Below, one piece after another: positions 36,340 through 45,632 of a stretch of DNA of 64,000 nucleotides. The notes beneath the pieces were generated by a model. The model made no database searches. It saw nothing but the letters and a program-made list of their open reading frames with translations, and was not told where the DNA came from. The first letter of the stretch is position 1. Each line of letters starts with the position of its first letter. A program made the translations under genes and the position numbers. Origin of the DNA: Clostridiaceae bacterium AF10-41 (lineage in GTDB: Bacteria; Bacillota; Clostridia; Clostridiales; Clostridiaceae); contig JAQCTH010000005.1 of assembly GCA_027686065.1 (NCBI GenBank), positions 30,919 through 94,918 on the forward strand, given 5' to 3'.

Positions 36340-37689
36340 TTGAATATAGATGAAAAGCTTAATATTCTTTCAGCGGCTGCTAAATATGATGTATCTTGTT
36401 CTTCTTCTGGATCTAAAAGAAAAAATTCAAATAATGGTTTAGGAAATGCTTCAAGTAGCGGTATTTGTCATAGCTTTACTGCAGATGGTCGTTGTATTTC
36501 TCTTTTAAAAATACTTTTAACTAATCATTGTATATATAATTGCAAGTATTGTGTTAATGCTTGCAGTAAAGATGTTCCAAGAGCAATGTTTACACCTGAT
36601 GAAATAGTATCTCTTACAATTAATTTTTATAAAAGAAATTACATTGAAGGTTTATTTTTAAGCTCTGCTATTTTTAAAACCCCAAATTATACAATGGAGC
36701 TACTACTTAATGTAGTAAAAAAGCTTAGAACTCAAGAAAAATTTAATGGATATATTCACTTAAAAGCTATTCCTGGAGCTGATGAAAAATTAATTAACGA
36801 GGCTGGAAAATATGTAGATAGAATGAGTGTAAATATAGAGCTTCCTTCTTCTTCTAGCTTAAAGTTACTTGCTCCACAAAAAACCAAAGAAAATATATTA
36901 GCTCCAATGAACATAATTAAAAATTCCATTATAGAGCATAAAGATTTAAAGAAACGTATAAAATCCACTCCCTTATTTGTTCCTGGAGGACAAAGTACTC
37001 AGCTAATAGTTGGTGCAACTCCTGAAAGCGATTATAAAATCTTAAATTTATCAGAGAACTTATATAATCATTTTGATTTAAAAAGAGTTTATTACTCTGC
37101 TTATGTTCCTGTAATAAGAAATGATAAATCGCTTCCTGACATTACTCATCCACCATTAGTTCGTGAGCATAGATTATATCAAGCAGATTGGTTATTAAGA
37201 TTTTATGGTTTTAAAGCTAGCGAATTACTAAAAGATGAAAATGATAACTTTGATTTAAACTTTGACCCTAAAACCTCTTGGGCTTTAAGTAATATGGATC
37301 TTTTTCCAATTGAAGTTAATAAAGCATCTTATGATACCCTTCTTAGAATTCCTGGAATAGGAGTAAAATCTGCTAGAAGAATATTAATTACAAGAAGAGT
37401 TCATTCATTAAATTTTGAAGATTTAAGAAAACTTGGAATAGTACTAAAAAGAGCTAAATATTTTATAACTTGTAAAGGAAAGTATTATGGAGATGTATCC
37501 TTTGATGAAGAAAAGATACGAACTAGATTACTTTATATGGATAAACCAAAACTTGAAAATGAAAATTCAGAACAAATTTCTTTTTTTGATGATATTTATC
37601 CTAAAGTTTCTAATAGTATTTTATTACCAGAACCAAAGAAAATACTTCTTCCAAATGATACTATTACTTCGCTTACTGGAGAATTTTAA
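36340..37689 (+). CDS. Putative DNA modification/repair radical SAM protein
   Basis: 449 residues. The radical SAM cluster motif is CIYNCKYCVN (CX3CX2C) near residue 63, after GICHSFTADGRCISLLKILLTN. Near the C-terminus a helix-hairpin-helix (LLRIPGIGVKSARRILITRR, about 340) indicates DNA binding. This combination matches the TIGR03916 family (radical SAM protein linked to uracil-DNA glycosylase-like genes), thought to act in DNA repair or base modification; its chemistry is undefined. The GTG at 36331 lies inside the ribosome binding site AAGAAGGGTG, so TTG at 36340 is preferred. It is followed after 15 nt by its usual partner. Confidence 0.85.
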   Translation: MNIDEKLNILSAAAKYDVSCSSSGSKRKNSNNGLGNASSSGICHSFTADGRCISLLKILLTNHCIYNCKYCVNACSKDVPRAMFTPDEIVSLTINFYKRNYIEGLFLSSAIFKTPNYTMELLLNVVKKLRTQEKFNGYIHLKAIPGADEKLINEAGKYVDRMSVNIELPSSSSLKLLAPQKTKENILAPMNIIKNSIIEHKDLKKRIKSTPLFVPGGQSTQLIVGATPESDYKILNLSENLYNHFDLKRVYYSAYVPVIRNDKSLPDITHPPLVREHRLYQADWLLRFYGFKASELLKDENDNFDLNFDPKTSWALSNMDLFPIEVNKASYDTLLRIPGIGVKSARRILITRRVHSLNFEDLRKLGIVLKRAKYFITCKGKYYGDVSFDEEKIRTRLLYMDKPKLENENSEQISFFDDIYPKVSNSILLPEPKKILLPNDTITSLTGEF

Positions 37690-37704
37690 GGAAGGTGATT
37701 CATT

Positions 37705-38442
37705 TTGTTAAAATTAGTATATAAAGATTCCTTTGAAGGCTTTTTAACTGCAATTTATTATGCTTTTTATTCTAAAACCTCAATAGAATCAATTTCAACT
37801 GAAGAAGATTTAGAAATAAATCTTTTATCTGAAATTAAGTATATTGATACAGATTTAAATAAATATAATAAGGTTAAAGATTCTATTGTTATAAAAATTG
37901 ATCCCTTAGCTTTAAATAAAATTTATAAATTATATTTATCTAATTATAAGAACAAAGGAATCTTATGTTATAAATATTTGAAAATTGCATTTAAATTAGG
38001 TAGTGATGTTCATAAATACTTACATTTAGATGAGGTAAAAGAAATTGATACTATTGAAAGGCGTGTCTCTTTAGAAGCTCATAGGTTTAATGGTTTTGTA
38101 CGATTTATTTCTGTTAACAACAACTTTTTGTATTCTTCAATAGAGCCTGATAATAATATATTAGAAATTATTTCTCCACATTTTCAAAATCGTTTTAGTA
38201 ACGAATATTGGATAATACATGATGTAAAAAGAGGTATTGCTTCAATATACGACAAAATTTCCTGGGAAATTAGAGAAATGGATTTAGAAGTATATAATAA
38301 CTTAAAAGATTATAATGATGATTTTCAAAGTTTATGGAAAGGCTATTTTAAATCAACAACAATTGAAGAGAGAATTAATCCAAAACTTCAAAAAAGAATG
38401 ATGCCAAAGAGATATTGGAACAATCTTACCGAAATAAATTGA
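37705..38442 (+). CDS. TIGR03915-type putative DNA repair protein (DUF4130)
   Basis: 245 residues. The N-terminal DGFE-like pattern (YKDSFEGFLTAIYYAF) and the segment TIERRVSLEAHRFNGFVRF with the C-terminal HFQNRFSNEYWIIHDVKRGIA define the family that accompanies TIGR03916 radical SAM proteins; related domains are fused to uracil-DNA glycosylase-like enzymes. It probably works with the radical SAM protein on damaged or modified DNA. TTG start, with AAGGAAGGTGA 7 nt upstream. No glycosylase gene is next to it here. Confidence 0.82.
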   Translation: MLKLVYKDSFEGFLTAIYYAFYSKTSIESISTEEDLEINLLSEIKYIDTDLNKYNKVKDSIVIKIDPLALNKIYKLYLSNYKNKGILCYKYLKIAFKLGSDVHKYLHLDEVKEIDTIERRVSLEAHRFNGFVRFISVNNNFLYSSIEPDNNILEIISPHFQNRFSNEYWIIHDVKRGIASIYDKISWEIREMDLEVYNNLKDYNDDFQSLWKGYFKSTTIEERINPKLQKRMMPKRYWNNLTEIN

Positions 38443-38600
38443 AGAGTTAATAGTGAAAGATTGAAAAATTAAAGATGTTTTAATATGTAAAACTTAAAAC
38501 TCAACTAGTTCAAAGCACTTTTTATTTAAAAATCCATCAAGAATTTTCCCTTAATCTTTCACTCTTTAGCTATTAGTATAAATAATAAATATAAGTTAGC
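38443..38600. repeat. Degenerate intergenic repeat, copy 2
   Basis: Contains GAAGAGTTAATAGTGAAAGA and an inverted partner near 38558-38577 (TTAATCTTTCACTCTTTAGC), so the ends form an imperfect inverted repeat about 130 bp apart. It resembles the stretch at 8636-8714. No coding potential seen. Confidence 0.45.
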
Positions 38601-38606
38601 GAAGAT

Positions 38607-38639
38607 AAATAAAATATGTGAGATAAACATATTTTATTT
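38607..38639. terminator. Bidirectional terminator between the DUF4130 and RidA genes
   Basis: A perfect 13-bp AT-rich stem (38607-38619 with 38627-38639) and 7-nt loop between convergent genes. Confidence 0.6.
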
Positions 38640-38662
38640 GTCGTAGCCTTCATATTTGCAAT

Positions 38663-39043
38663 TTACACTATGGTAGCTATTGCTTCTATTTCTATAGGTG
38701 CATCTTTAGGTAGTCTTGCAACTTCAACGCAACTTCTTGCTGGAGGGTTTTCTTTGAAATATTCTGCATAAACTTCATTCATTGGTACAAAATCATTCAT
38801 ATCTTTTATGAAAACTACTACCTTAACCACTTTATCTAAACCACTTCCAGCTTGTTCTAAAACAGCCTTTACATTTTCTAATGATTGTTTAGTGGCCTCT
38901 TTTATTTCAGTTACTAATTCTCCTGTTGCTGGATTTACTGGAAGTTGTCCTGATGTAAATACCATATCTCCTAATTTTATTCCTTGTGAGTATGGGCCTA
39001 TTGCTGCTGGTGCCTTACTTGTTGAAATAATTTCCTTTTGCAT
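38663..39043 (-). CDS. ridA: RidA-family enamine/imine deaminase
   Basis: 126 residues, the standard length. It hydrolyses reactive 2-aminoacrylate and related enamines formed by PLP enzymes, protecting them from damage. Seen: [13 protein letters not shown] near the start, [30 protein letters not shown], the substrate-binding Arg in [13 protein letters not shown] (about 104) and the Glu in IEIEAIA near the C-terminus. It is divergent from ilvE, a PLP aminotransferase of branched-chain amino acids whose activity RidA is known to protect. Confidence 0.95.
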   Translation of the reverse strand: MQKEIISTSKAPAAIGPYSQGIKLGDMVFTSGQLPVNPATGELVTEIKEATKQSLENVKAVLEQAGSGLDKVVKVVVFIKDMNDFVPMNEVYAEYFKENPPARSCVEVARLPKDAPIEIEAIATIV

Positions 39044-39299
39044 TTACTACACGTCCTCTCTTACATTTAAATATCTTACCTTTAATATTAAACCTAAATT
39101 TACTAACATCATTAAAAATATGTAAAGTATATTTAGTAATATTTAACTTTTGACATCCTAATAATTTAAATATACCCTTTTTTTTCTAATAATTCAATAT
39201 GAAATCCTTTTTATCTATCTATTAAATAATTAAAAGTTTATTAATAGATTTAATAGTGATACAATTAGAATAATATAAAACACAAGGAGGTAATTAAGT

Positions 39300-40322
39300 A
39301 TGGATAAAGATGTTAAGATCAATTGGGGTAATCTTGGTTTTAACTATATTAAAACTGATTATAGATATATTTCAGTTTGGAAAGATGGGCAATGGGATGA
39401 AGGTAGGCTAACAGAAGATAATATGTTAAACATAAGTGAAGCATCTACAGCTTTACACTATGGCCAACAATGTTTTGAAGGTTTAAAAGCATATCGAAGA
39501 AAAGATGGAAAAATTCAATTGTTCAGAGTTGATAAAAATGCACACAGAATGAATGAAAGTACTGACAAGCTACTTATGCCTGAAGTACCAGTGGATAAAT
39601 TTATAGATGCTTGTATTCAAGTTGTTAAGGCTAATGAGCATTATGTACCACCTTATGGAACTGGTGCTACATTATATTTAAGACCTTTTATTATAGGGGT
39701 TGGAGATAATATAGGAGTAAAACCTGCTCCAGAATATATTTTCTCAGTTTTTGCTGTACCTGTAGGGCCTTACTTTAAGGATGGTCTGACACCATGTAAC
39801 TTTATGATAGCAGATTATGATAGAGCAGCTCCTTATGGGACTGGTGGACAAAAGGTTGGTGGAAATTATGCCGCTTCACTACATCCACACAGAATAGCTG
39901 TTGATAGAGGTTTTGCGGACTGTATATATTTAGATCCCTCAACTCATAAAAAAATTGAAGAAGTTGGTGCTGCTAATTTCTTTGGAATAACAAAGAATAA
40001 TGAATTTATAACACCAAAATCTCCATCAATTTTGCCTAGTATAACTAAGTATTCTCTTATGGATATAGCTAGGGATTATTTAAAAATGCCTGTTTATGAA
40101 AGAGATGTTTATATAGATAATATAGATGAATTTAAAGAAGCAGGTGCCTGTGGTACTGCTGCTGTTATAACTCCAATAGGAGGAATAGAATACAAAGATA
40201 AACTTCATGTTTTTCATAGTGAAACTGAAGTTGGCCCTGTTACAAAAGAACTTTATAGAATCCTTTGTGGCATCCAATTTGGTGATATTGAAGGCCCAGA
40301 AGGTTGGACTTATTTAGTTTAA
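39300..40322 (+). CDS. ilvE: Branched-chain amino acid aminotransferase
   Basis: 340 residues, fold-type IV PLP enzyme that interconverts Val, Leu, Ile and their 2-keto acids with glutamate. Seen: STALHYGQQCFEGLKAYR (about 55), RPFIIGVGDNIGV, the PLP lysine in GGQKVGGNYAASL (about 187), YLDPSTHKKIEEVGAANFF and GTAAVITPIG (about 285). AAGGAGGTAATTAAGT precedes the ATG. Single gene with a terminator at 40384-40409. The 256-bp upstream gap shared with ridA shows no T-box or other leader RNA that I can see. Confidence 0.95.
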   Translation: MDKDVKINWGNLGFNYIKTDYRYISVWKDGQWDEGRLTEDNMLNISEASTALHYGQQCFEGLKAYRRKDGKIQLFRVDKNAHRMNESTDKLLMPEVPVDKFIDACIQVVKANEHYVPPYGTGATLYLRPFIIGVGDNIGVKPAPEYIFSVFAVPVGPYFKDGLTPCNFMIADYDRAAPYGTGGQKVGGNYAASLHPHRIAVDRGFADCIYLDPSTHKKIEEVGAANFFGITKNNEFITPKSPSILPSITKYSLMDIARDYLKMPVYERDVYIDNIDEFKEAGACGTAAVITPIGGIEYKDKLHVFHSETEVGPVTKELYRILCGIQFGDIEGPEGWTYLV

Positions 40323-40383
40323 TATAAAATGAATTAATAATTATTTATGTACATTACTTAACAGTACTATAAATAGTTTAAAT

Positions 40384-40409
40384 AAAAAAACTCCCACGGG
40401 AGTTTTTTT
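40384..40409. terminator. Terminator after ilvE
   Basis: A compact 12-bp stem (40384-40395 with 40398-40409), GC-rich at its tip and ending in seven T; A-rich on the other side, so usable by the convergent kinase gene too. Confidence 0.85.
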
Positions 40410-40430
40410 GCTACTATAGTAAATTTTTAT

Positions 40431-41858
40431 TTAAATTGATACATTGACAATAAATTTTTTATCTCTTATTTCTATTTTAAACTCTCCATTTTGTGCTTCT
40501 GTCAAACTTTTTGCTATATCTAAGCCTAACCCTGTACCTTCTGTATTTCTAGACTCATCTCCTCTTTTAAATCTTTCAATAATCTCATTCTCATTAAATA
40601 TTATTTTTTCTTTTGTTTCGTTTATAAAGGTCATGTTACTTATTTTATTTATTTTTCTATTATCATATTCTAGTATTATAAACACTTCTGAATCCATTAA
40701 AGAATATTTAAGTATATTTGATATTATATTTTGATATATTCTAAGAGTTTTATTATAATCCGCATATACTAAAGCTTTAAAAAACTCAGTATTTTCCACT
40801 TCTTTTCCTTTTGAAAATATTTTAAAAGTAAACTTTAGCTTTGATTCATTAATTTTATCATTTACTTCAATTAATACTTGATTTAGTACTTCTTTTATAT
40901 CAATTTCTTTAATATCCAAAATAATACCATTGGAATTAGCCATTATTGATTCTTTTAAATCATTTATTAAAATTTTTATTCTTTTTGCTTTTCTTTCTAA
41001 TATATCTATATAATCATTTTTATTGCTTTCAGTGAACTTTCCTTTACTTAAAAAATCAACATAATTTATTATAGATGTTAAAGGTGTTCTTAAATCATGA
41101 GATACATTAGTTATTAGTTCAACCTTTTTTATATTTGATATAGCTTCATAATTTTCAACTACTTGAGATGTTGAAATAAGCTCATTTATAGCTCTATTCA
41201 TAATATTGAATTCTATTCCATTAAGCAAAGCATAGAGGTTTTTATTTTCATTTAGTATTTTATAAACATCATCAAAATTTCCACTTTCTAAACTTTCAAT
41301 TGTTTTATCCAATGTTAAGTTCAACGTTTCCATTATTAAACAATTTTTAAATACACTTATTCCAAGATAGATAAATACTAATATATTTAATATAACTATC
41401 CACCAAAGTATAGTTTCTTTTATATCAACTCCAATCATAGTAAATTGAAAAAAGCCTTGATATAAAGTTATATAAAATATTACTACTATTAAAAGCTTCA
41501 TAAATTTATCAAATAATTTTACTCTATAAAAATTCCTTTCATAAGTTTTAATATCATCATCTTTATAAATTCTACTTTTTAATACTATCTGAAATACTGA
41601 TATTGCTACAATTATAGCAAATACTACCCAGGTAAGTAATACAATATACTTTGGCCCTTCGCTATTATAATTAGGTAAAAATTCTTCTCCAGTAGTATTA
41701 ACTAGTTTTCTTATAACAAAATAATTCATAAGCACTAGTATTTTTCCAATTATGGTTTCCATAAATACTTTTTCATTTATATCTTTTAACTTTCTTATTT
41801 CTTCATCTTTAATCCATCTAATTTTATAATTTTTATATAAAACTTTATCTAATATCAT
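40431..41858 (-). CDS. Sensor histidine kinase (canonical member of tandem pair)
   Basis: 475 residues. Four or so membrane helices lie between about 35 and 180 (LVLMNYFVIRKL, YIVLLTWVVFAIIVAISVF, LLIVVIFYITLYQ, ILWWIVILNILVFIYLGI). The H-box NVSHDLRTPLTSI with phosphoacceptor His is near 256, N-box IYQNIISNILKYS near 375 and G2 box GTGLGLDIAKSL near 445. The layout resembles VanS-like kinases. It follows the degenerate kinase by 4 nt, and its ribosome binding site GAGGAG lies in the end of that gene, so the three genes form one operon. Signal unknown; an envelope stress or antibiotic is the usual role for this class. Confidence 0.9.
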   Translation of the reverse strand: MILDKVLYKNYKIRWIKDEEIRKLKDINEKVFMETIIGKILVLMNYFVIRKLVNTTGEEFLPNYNSEGPKYIVLLTWVVFAIIVAISVFQIVLKSRIYKDDDIKTYERNFYRVKLFDKFMKLLIVVIFYITLYQGFFQFTMIGVDIKETILWWIVILNILVFIYLGISVFKNCLIMETLNLTLDKTIESLESGNFDDVYKILNENKNLYALLNGIEFNIMNRAINELISTSQVVENYEAISNIKKVELITNVSHDLRTPLTSIINYVDFLSKGKFTESNKNDYIDILERKAKRIKILINDLKESIMANSNGIILDIKEIDIKEVLNQVLIEVNDKINESKLKFTFKIFSKGKEVENTEFFKALVYADYNKTLRIYQNIISNILKYSLMDSEVFIILEYDNRKINKISNMTFINETKEKIIFNENEIIERFKRGDESRNTEGTGLGLDIAKSLTEAQNGEFKIEIRDKKFIVNVSI

Positions 41859-41862
41859 TGGA

Positions 41863-42945
41863 TTACTCCTCTTCTAAACACGCTTTTTGAACAGAGTTAA
41901 TATTAAAAGATATTTCTACTTTAAATAAGTCTCCATCTATACTTATATTAAAACTTCCTTTTTGAAGAATAACTAAATTCTTCGCAATTTCTAAGCCTAG
42001 TCCTGATACATTTTCTTCTTTATTATTATTTATTATATATATCAAATCCTTAGGCTCTATATTTAACTCTTTTTTCGAAGTATTTTTTATACATATATAT
42101 ACCTTATTATCACTGCATCGTACATCTATATAAACTCTACTATTTTCTAAAGAATGTTTTAGTGCATTTTCAAATAATATATCAAATACTCTCCATAATT
42201 TTTCTCCACTACAATAGATTACTATATCTTCTTTCGGAAAACTTGGTCTGAAAGATATTGTGCTTTCATTTATTTTATCCTCAAATTCAATTATAGCTTG
42301 CTTTAAAAATTCAACTATTTCAATTTCATTTATTTCTAAAGTCATATCCCCTGTGGCTGTCTTTGATGCTTCAAATAATTCTTCAATTAATTTTTTTAAA
42401 TTATTAGATTTATTTTTTAACAACTCTATTATTTCGTTATCATTATTTACACTTTTTAATTTTTCTATATTCATCAATATATCTTCTAAAGGATTATTTA
42501 ACTTTTTAGTTAAATTATCTATAAGTTGAAGATTTACATTTTCATTTCTTTTTGTGTTGATTGCTGATTTCTTTAGACTTTTAGCTATTTTATTAATCTT
42601 TAATAATAAATCTAAATACTTTTTTCTTATGTTTATATTTAAGTCTTCTTTGTTAAATATCTCTTTATTACTAAAAGAGTTTAAATTATTTTCTTTTTCA
42701 AATTCCTCTAGCCAACTTTCTATTCCTTTCCAAATCATTGTTGTTTCAAAATTATTACTTATAAGCTTTAATAGCATTGATATATTTAAAAATATTAGTG
42801 TTAAAATTATTAATGTTAAAAACTTATAATTAGGAATTAAATACACAATAAATAAAATTACAATTGTTATAAAAAAAAGACTTAAGTATTTTATAAGACC
42901 TTTATTACTTATTAATAAATATCTATTTTTCAAACTTATATCCAA
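41863..42945 (-). CDS. Degenerate histidine-kinase-like protein lacking the H-box histidine
   Basis: 360 residues. Two membrane helices at about 18-60, then a dimerisation-like helix region (LIDNLTKKLNNPLEDIL) in which the usual S-H-D-L-R-T-P is replaced by T-K-K-L-N-N-P: the phosphoacceptor His is a Lys. The N-box (LFENALKHS, about 265) and G2 box (SGLGLEIAKNL, about 325) are kept, but no clear DxGxG G1 box is seen. It overlaps the end of the response regulator gene by 23 nt, starting at a TTG (42945, or TTG 42933). It probably cannot phosphorylate the regulator itself and may form heterodimers with, or regulate, the canonical kinase encoded next. Confidence 0.8.
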   Translation of the reverse strand: MDISLKNRYLLISNKGLIKYLSLFFITIVILFIVYLIPNYKFLTLIILTLIFLNISMLLKLISNNFETTMIWKGIESWLEEFEKENNLNSFSNKEIFNKEDLNINIRKKYLDLLLKINKIAKSLKKSAINTKRNENVNLQLIDNLTKKLNNPLEDILMNIEKLKSVNNDNEIIELLKNKSNNLKKLIEELFEASKTATGDMTLEINEIEIVEFLKQAIIEFEDKINESTISFRPSFPKEDIVIYCSGEKLWRVFDILFENALKHSLENSRVYIDVRCSDNKVYICIKNTSKKELNIEPKDLIYIINNNKEENVSGLGLEIAKNLVILQKGSFNISIDGDLFKVEISFNINSVQKACLEEE

Positions 42946-43618
42946 CTCCCCATACTACTTTTAAATATCTTGGATTCTTAGGATCTATTTCTATCTTTTC
43001 TCTTATTCTCCTAACATGAACCATAACTGTATCAGTACTAAAGCAGGGTTCCTCCCATACACGTTCATATATTTCTGCTGAAGAAAAAACTCTTCCTGGA
43101 TTACTTAAAAGAAGTTCTAAAATCTTATACTCTGTTCTAGTTATTTTAATTTCTTTTCCGTCTACTTCAAAAGATTTTCTATTTTTATCCAATTTAATTA
43201 TTCCATAAGTTAATACATCTTCATTTTGTTCCTTTATATAATTTCCAAAATCTACATATCTTCTTAGTTGTGATTTTACTCTTGCTATAAGCTCTAATGG
43301 ATTAAATGGTTTTGTTATATAATCATCGGCCCCTATGTTTAACCCCAATATTTTATCAATATCCTGTGATTTTGCTGATAAAATTATTATAGGAATATTT
43401 TTTTCTTTCCTTATATTCATAGTTGCCCTCATTCCATCCATTTTAGGCATCATTAAATCCATTATTACAAGATGTATATCTTCTTTTTCTATTATGTTAA
43501 GAGCCTCTACTCCATCATATGCTTTTATAACATTTATATCTTCATTTTTTAAATATATCTCTATTGCATCAGTTATTTCTTTTTCGTCATCCACAACTAA
43601 AACATTGTATTTACTCAT
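42923..43618 (-). CDS. OmpR/VanR-type response regulator
   Basis: 231 residues. Receiver domain with VVDDEKE, phosphoacceptor Asp in VIMDLMMPKMDG (about 51), LSAKS (Thr/Ser switch position) and the Lys in TKPFNPLEL. C-terminal winged helix with EYKILELLLSNPGRVFS, DTVMVHVRRIREKIE and VWGVGYKFEK, the OmpR/PhoB DNA-binding type. The frame is open to 43633, but the ATG at 43618 follows AAGGATGG and is chosen. First gene of an operon with the two kinase-like genes. Confidence 0.93.
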   Translation of the reverse strand: MSKYNVLVVDDEKEITDAIEIYLKNEDINVIKAYDGVEALNIIEKEDIHLVIMDLMMPKMDGMRATMNIRKEKNIPIIILSAKSQDIDKILGLNIGADDYITKPFNPLELIARVKSQLRRYVDFGNYIKEQNEDVLTYGIIKLDKNRKSFEVDGKEIKITRTEYKILELLLSNPGRVFSSAEIYERVWEEPCFSTDTVMVHVRRIREKIEIDPKNPRYLKVVWGVGYKFEK

Positions 43619-43821
43619 AAATCCATCCTTCATATTTTATATAAAATACCCCTTCTTCTATTTTTTATATTTAAATTATAACATCTATTCATATATATTT
43701 ATAATAATATAAATATATAAAATTAACCTATCAGATTTCTAACAAATTCCTAAAATTTATATAAGATCTAATTTATTTAAACTTACATTCATAACTTAGG
43801 AACTAAAAAGTTTATAAAAAA

Positions 43822-43871
43822 AGTGGGCATATGTAAATTTGCTTATGACCTCAAACTTATATATGTCCACT
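43822..43871 (-). terminator. Terminator of the FNT gene
   Basis: A stem of about 15-18 bp with two wobbles (43822-43840 with 43853-43871), followed on the minus strand by TTTTTTTATA. A smaller hairpin (43882-43903) sits between it and the FNT stop. Confidence 0.75.
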
Positions 43872-43921
43872 AGAAAACTTAAGGATGGATATTTATCCAT
43901 CCTATATATGTACTAAAAATT

Positions 43922-44707
43922 TTAAACTTCCTCTTTATGTCCGCTAGTAATATAATAATATGGTAAAGCTAAAAATAATATTCCTCCAATAAAGTTTCCG
44001 ATAGATACTAGAATAATATTATATGCATATCCACCTATGGTTATTGTTGATGGATCTATTAAATATCCCATAGCGAGAAATCCCATATTTGCTACACTGT
44101 GTTCAAATCCTGCTGTTATAAATGTAAATAAGCACCAAAATATCATTAATATTTTAGCAGTTTCTTCTTTTAACTTATAACACATCCAAACTGCTAAACA
44201 GACTAATATATTACATAAAATTCCTTTTAATATAAGTTGTCCTGCTGGCGTACTTATTTTAGAATAAGCATTATTTACAATAAATTCTCCAATATATTCG
44301 CTTTTTCCACTAGTTAAACCAGCTTGTACAAATAATATTGCTCCAAGAATTCCACCCAAAATATTTCCAATCCAACTTGCAAACCATATTTTTATAGCAT
44401 CAACCCAAGTTACTGTTTTTTCTAAGGCTCCCATAGTCATTATCATAGCATTACTTGTAAATAAATCTCCACCTGCCATTAATACTAAACTAAGAGCCAC
44501 ACCAAAGGATGCTCCCATTAAAATCTTATAAGTTTCTATTCCATTATGATGCATTATTCCACCTATGGTGTAAATAAGCATAATTCCTAGACTTACAAAT
44601 AAACTTCCAATCATTGCACTAACTAAGTATCTCCCCGTACTTCTCCTTAGTAAGTTACTTTTAACCTCTGCTGAGTGAGCTAAATTATGAATTTCTTTAC
44701 TGTACAT
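43922..44707 (-). CDS. Formate/nitrite transporter (FNT) family channel
   Basis: 261 residues with six membrane helices, typical of the pentameric FNT channels that pass formate, nitrite or HS-. Seen: LVSAMIGSLFVSLGIMLIYTIGG, FGVALSLVLMAGGDLFTSNAMIM (omega-loop region, about 70), WVDAIKIWFASWIGNILGG, WCLFTFITAGFEHSVANMGF (central His, about 200) and GNFIGGILF. It is paralogous to the channel at 55459, so hydrosulfide, nitrite or formate are all possible. The ATG at 44719 is inside the GGGGG ribosome binding site; 44707 is used. It follows the siroheme operon in the same direction but after a hairpin. Confidence 0.88.
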   Translation of the reverse strand: MYSKEIHNLAHSAEVKSNLLRRSTGRYLVSAMIGSLFVSLGIMLIYTIGGIMHHNGIETYKILMGASFGVALSLVLMAGGDLFTSNAMIMTMGALEKTVTWVDAIKIWFASWIGNILGGILGAILFVQAGLTSGKSEYIGEFIVNNAYSKISTPAGQLILKGILCNILVCLAVWMCYKLKEETAKILMIFWCLFTFITAGFEHSVANMGFLAMGYLIDPSTITIGGYAYNIILVSIGNFIGGILFLALPYYYITSGHKEEV

Positions 44708-44789
44708 GATATCCCCCATATTATAGTTACTTTTTTAACAATTATTAATATAAATAAATTTCATTTTTTACTAACACATTTTACAATGA

Positions 44790-44821
44790 AAAACAAAGTT
44801 TTGCAATGAAAACTTTGTTTT
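44790..44821 (-). terminator. Terminator of the hem/siroheme operon
   Basis: A perfect 13-bp stem (44790-44802 with 44809-44821) and 6-nt loop, followed on the minus strand by TC after a five-T run. It lies just after the chelatase gene stop. Confidence 0.7.
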
Positions 44822-44842
44822 ATCCTTGTTTATATTTAATTC

Positions 44843-45622
44843 TTATTTAAATTCTTTTTTTATCTTATTTATATAATATTTTCTTATTTCCTCATATTCT
44901 AAAAGTGATTTTCTAGTGACTTTAACTTTTATACCATGATCCTTTATAAAAGTTTTCCATGAATTATTTTCTCCAAAAATATCTTTTTCTATATGGTTTC
45001 CAGGAAGCATAAGTATTGGAGCCAATGTTATTTCATCAATTTTATCTTCTAATAAATATCTTGTAACATCTTCTTTTTTTATGTCTCCTTCTAATGTTCC
45101 AACATAAATATTTTTGTATTGATTTTCTATAAATACCACTTTTAATTTATTATAAGCTTCTGTACTTATTGTTTTAGATCCATGCCCAACTAATACTATG
45201 TTATCCTCTTTTGGTAAATCACTTTCCATGGCTTTAGCAATTAAATTACATGACTCTACTAATTCTTCTTGTTTATCACTCATAAGAACTTTTCCTAAAA
45301 TTATTTTTGAAAAAGAATAATCGTATTCTTTTATAGTTTTTTCTATACTAGAGTACTCACTTCCTTCAATTACATGAAGTGGTTGTATATATACTTCTTT
45401 ATACCTATCATTGCTTAAATTAAATAAAACTTGCTCTAATCTAGGCACTACTTTCCCATATTTATTAAATAACATATTGGATAATACACTTGAAGTAAAC
45501 GCCTTACAAACATGATACTTTTCTTTTACACTTTCTCTTATTTCTTTTTCAAAGTTTTCTAACTCATTAATACCTTCTAAATTGGCTGTTCCAAAAGAAA
45601 CAATAATTATTGCTTTAGACAT
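44843..45622 (-). CDS. cbiK: CbiK-type sirohydrochlorin chelatase
   Basis: 259 residues of the anaerobic class II chelatase family. The three metal ligands known for CbiK are visible: His in LVGHGSKT (about 148), Glu in VGTLEGDI (about 178) and His in LPGNHIEKDIF (about 208). CbiK proteins insert Co2+ or Fe2+ into sirohydrochlorin. As the last gene of an operon that makes sirohydrochlorin next to the siroheme enzyme AsrC, and with no later cobalamin gene in the window, iron insertion to give siroheme is likely here. GTG at 45628 lies at the ribosome binding site; ATG 45622 is preferred. Confidence 0.88.
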   Translation of the reverse strand: MSKAIIIVSFGTANLEGINELENFEKEIRESVKEKYHVCKAFTSSVLSNMLFNKYGKVVPRLEQVLFNLSNDRYKEVYIQPLHVIEGSEYSSIEKTIKEYDYSFSKIILGKVLMSDKQEELVESCNLIAKAMESDLPKEDNIVLVGHGSKTISTEAYNKLKVVFIENQYKNIYVGTLEGDIKKEDVTRYLLEDKIDEITLAPILMLPGNHIEKDIFGENNSWKTFIKDHGIKVKVTRKSLLEYEEIRKYYINKIKKEFK

Positions 45623-45632
45623 ATGCACCTCT

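Noticed and set aside
39044..39299. Possible T-box or leader peptide before ilvE
   Set aside because: The region has no T-box sequence (TGGNACCGCG-like) and no terminator hairpin.
43922..44707. FNT gene read as a dedicated nitrite channel
   Set aside because: There is no nitrite or nitrate reductase gene in the window; the substrate is left open.
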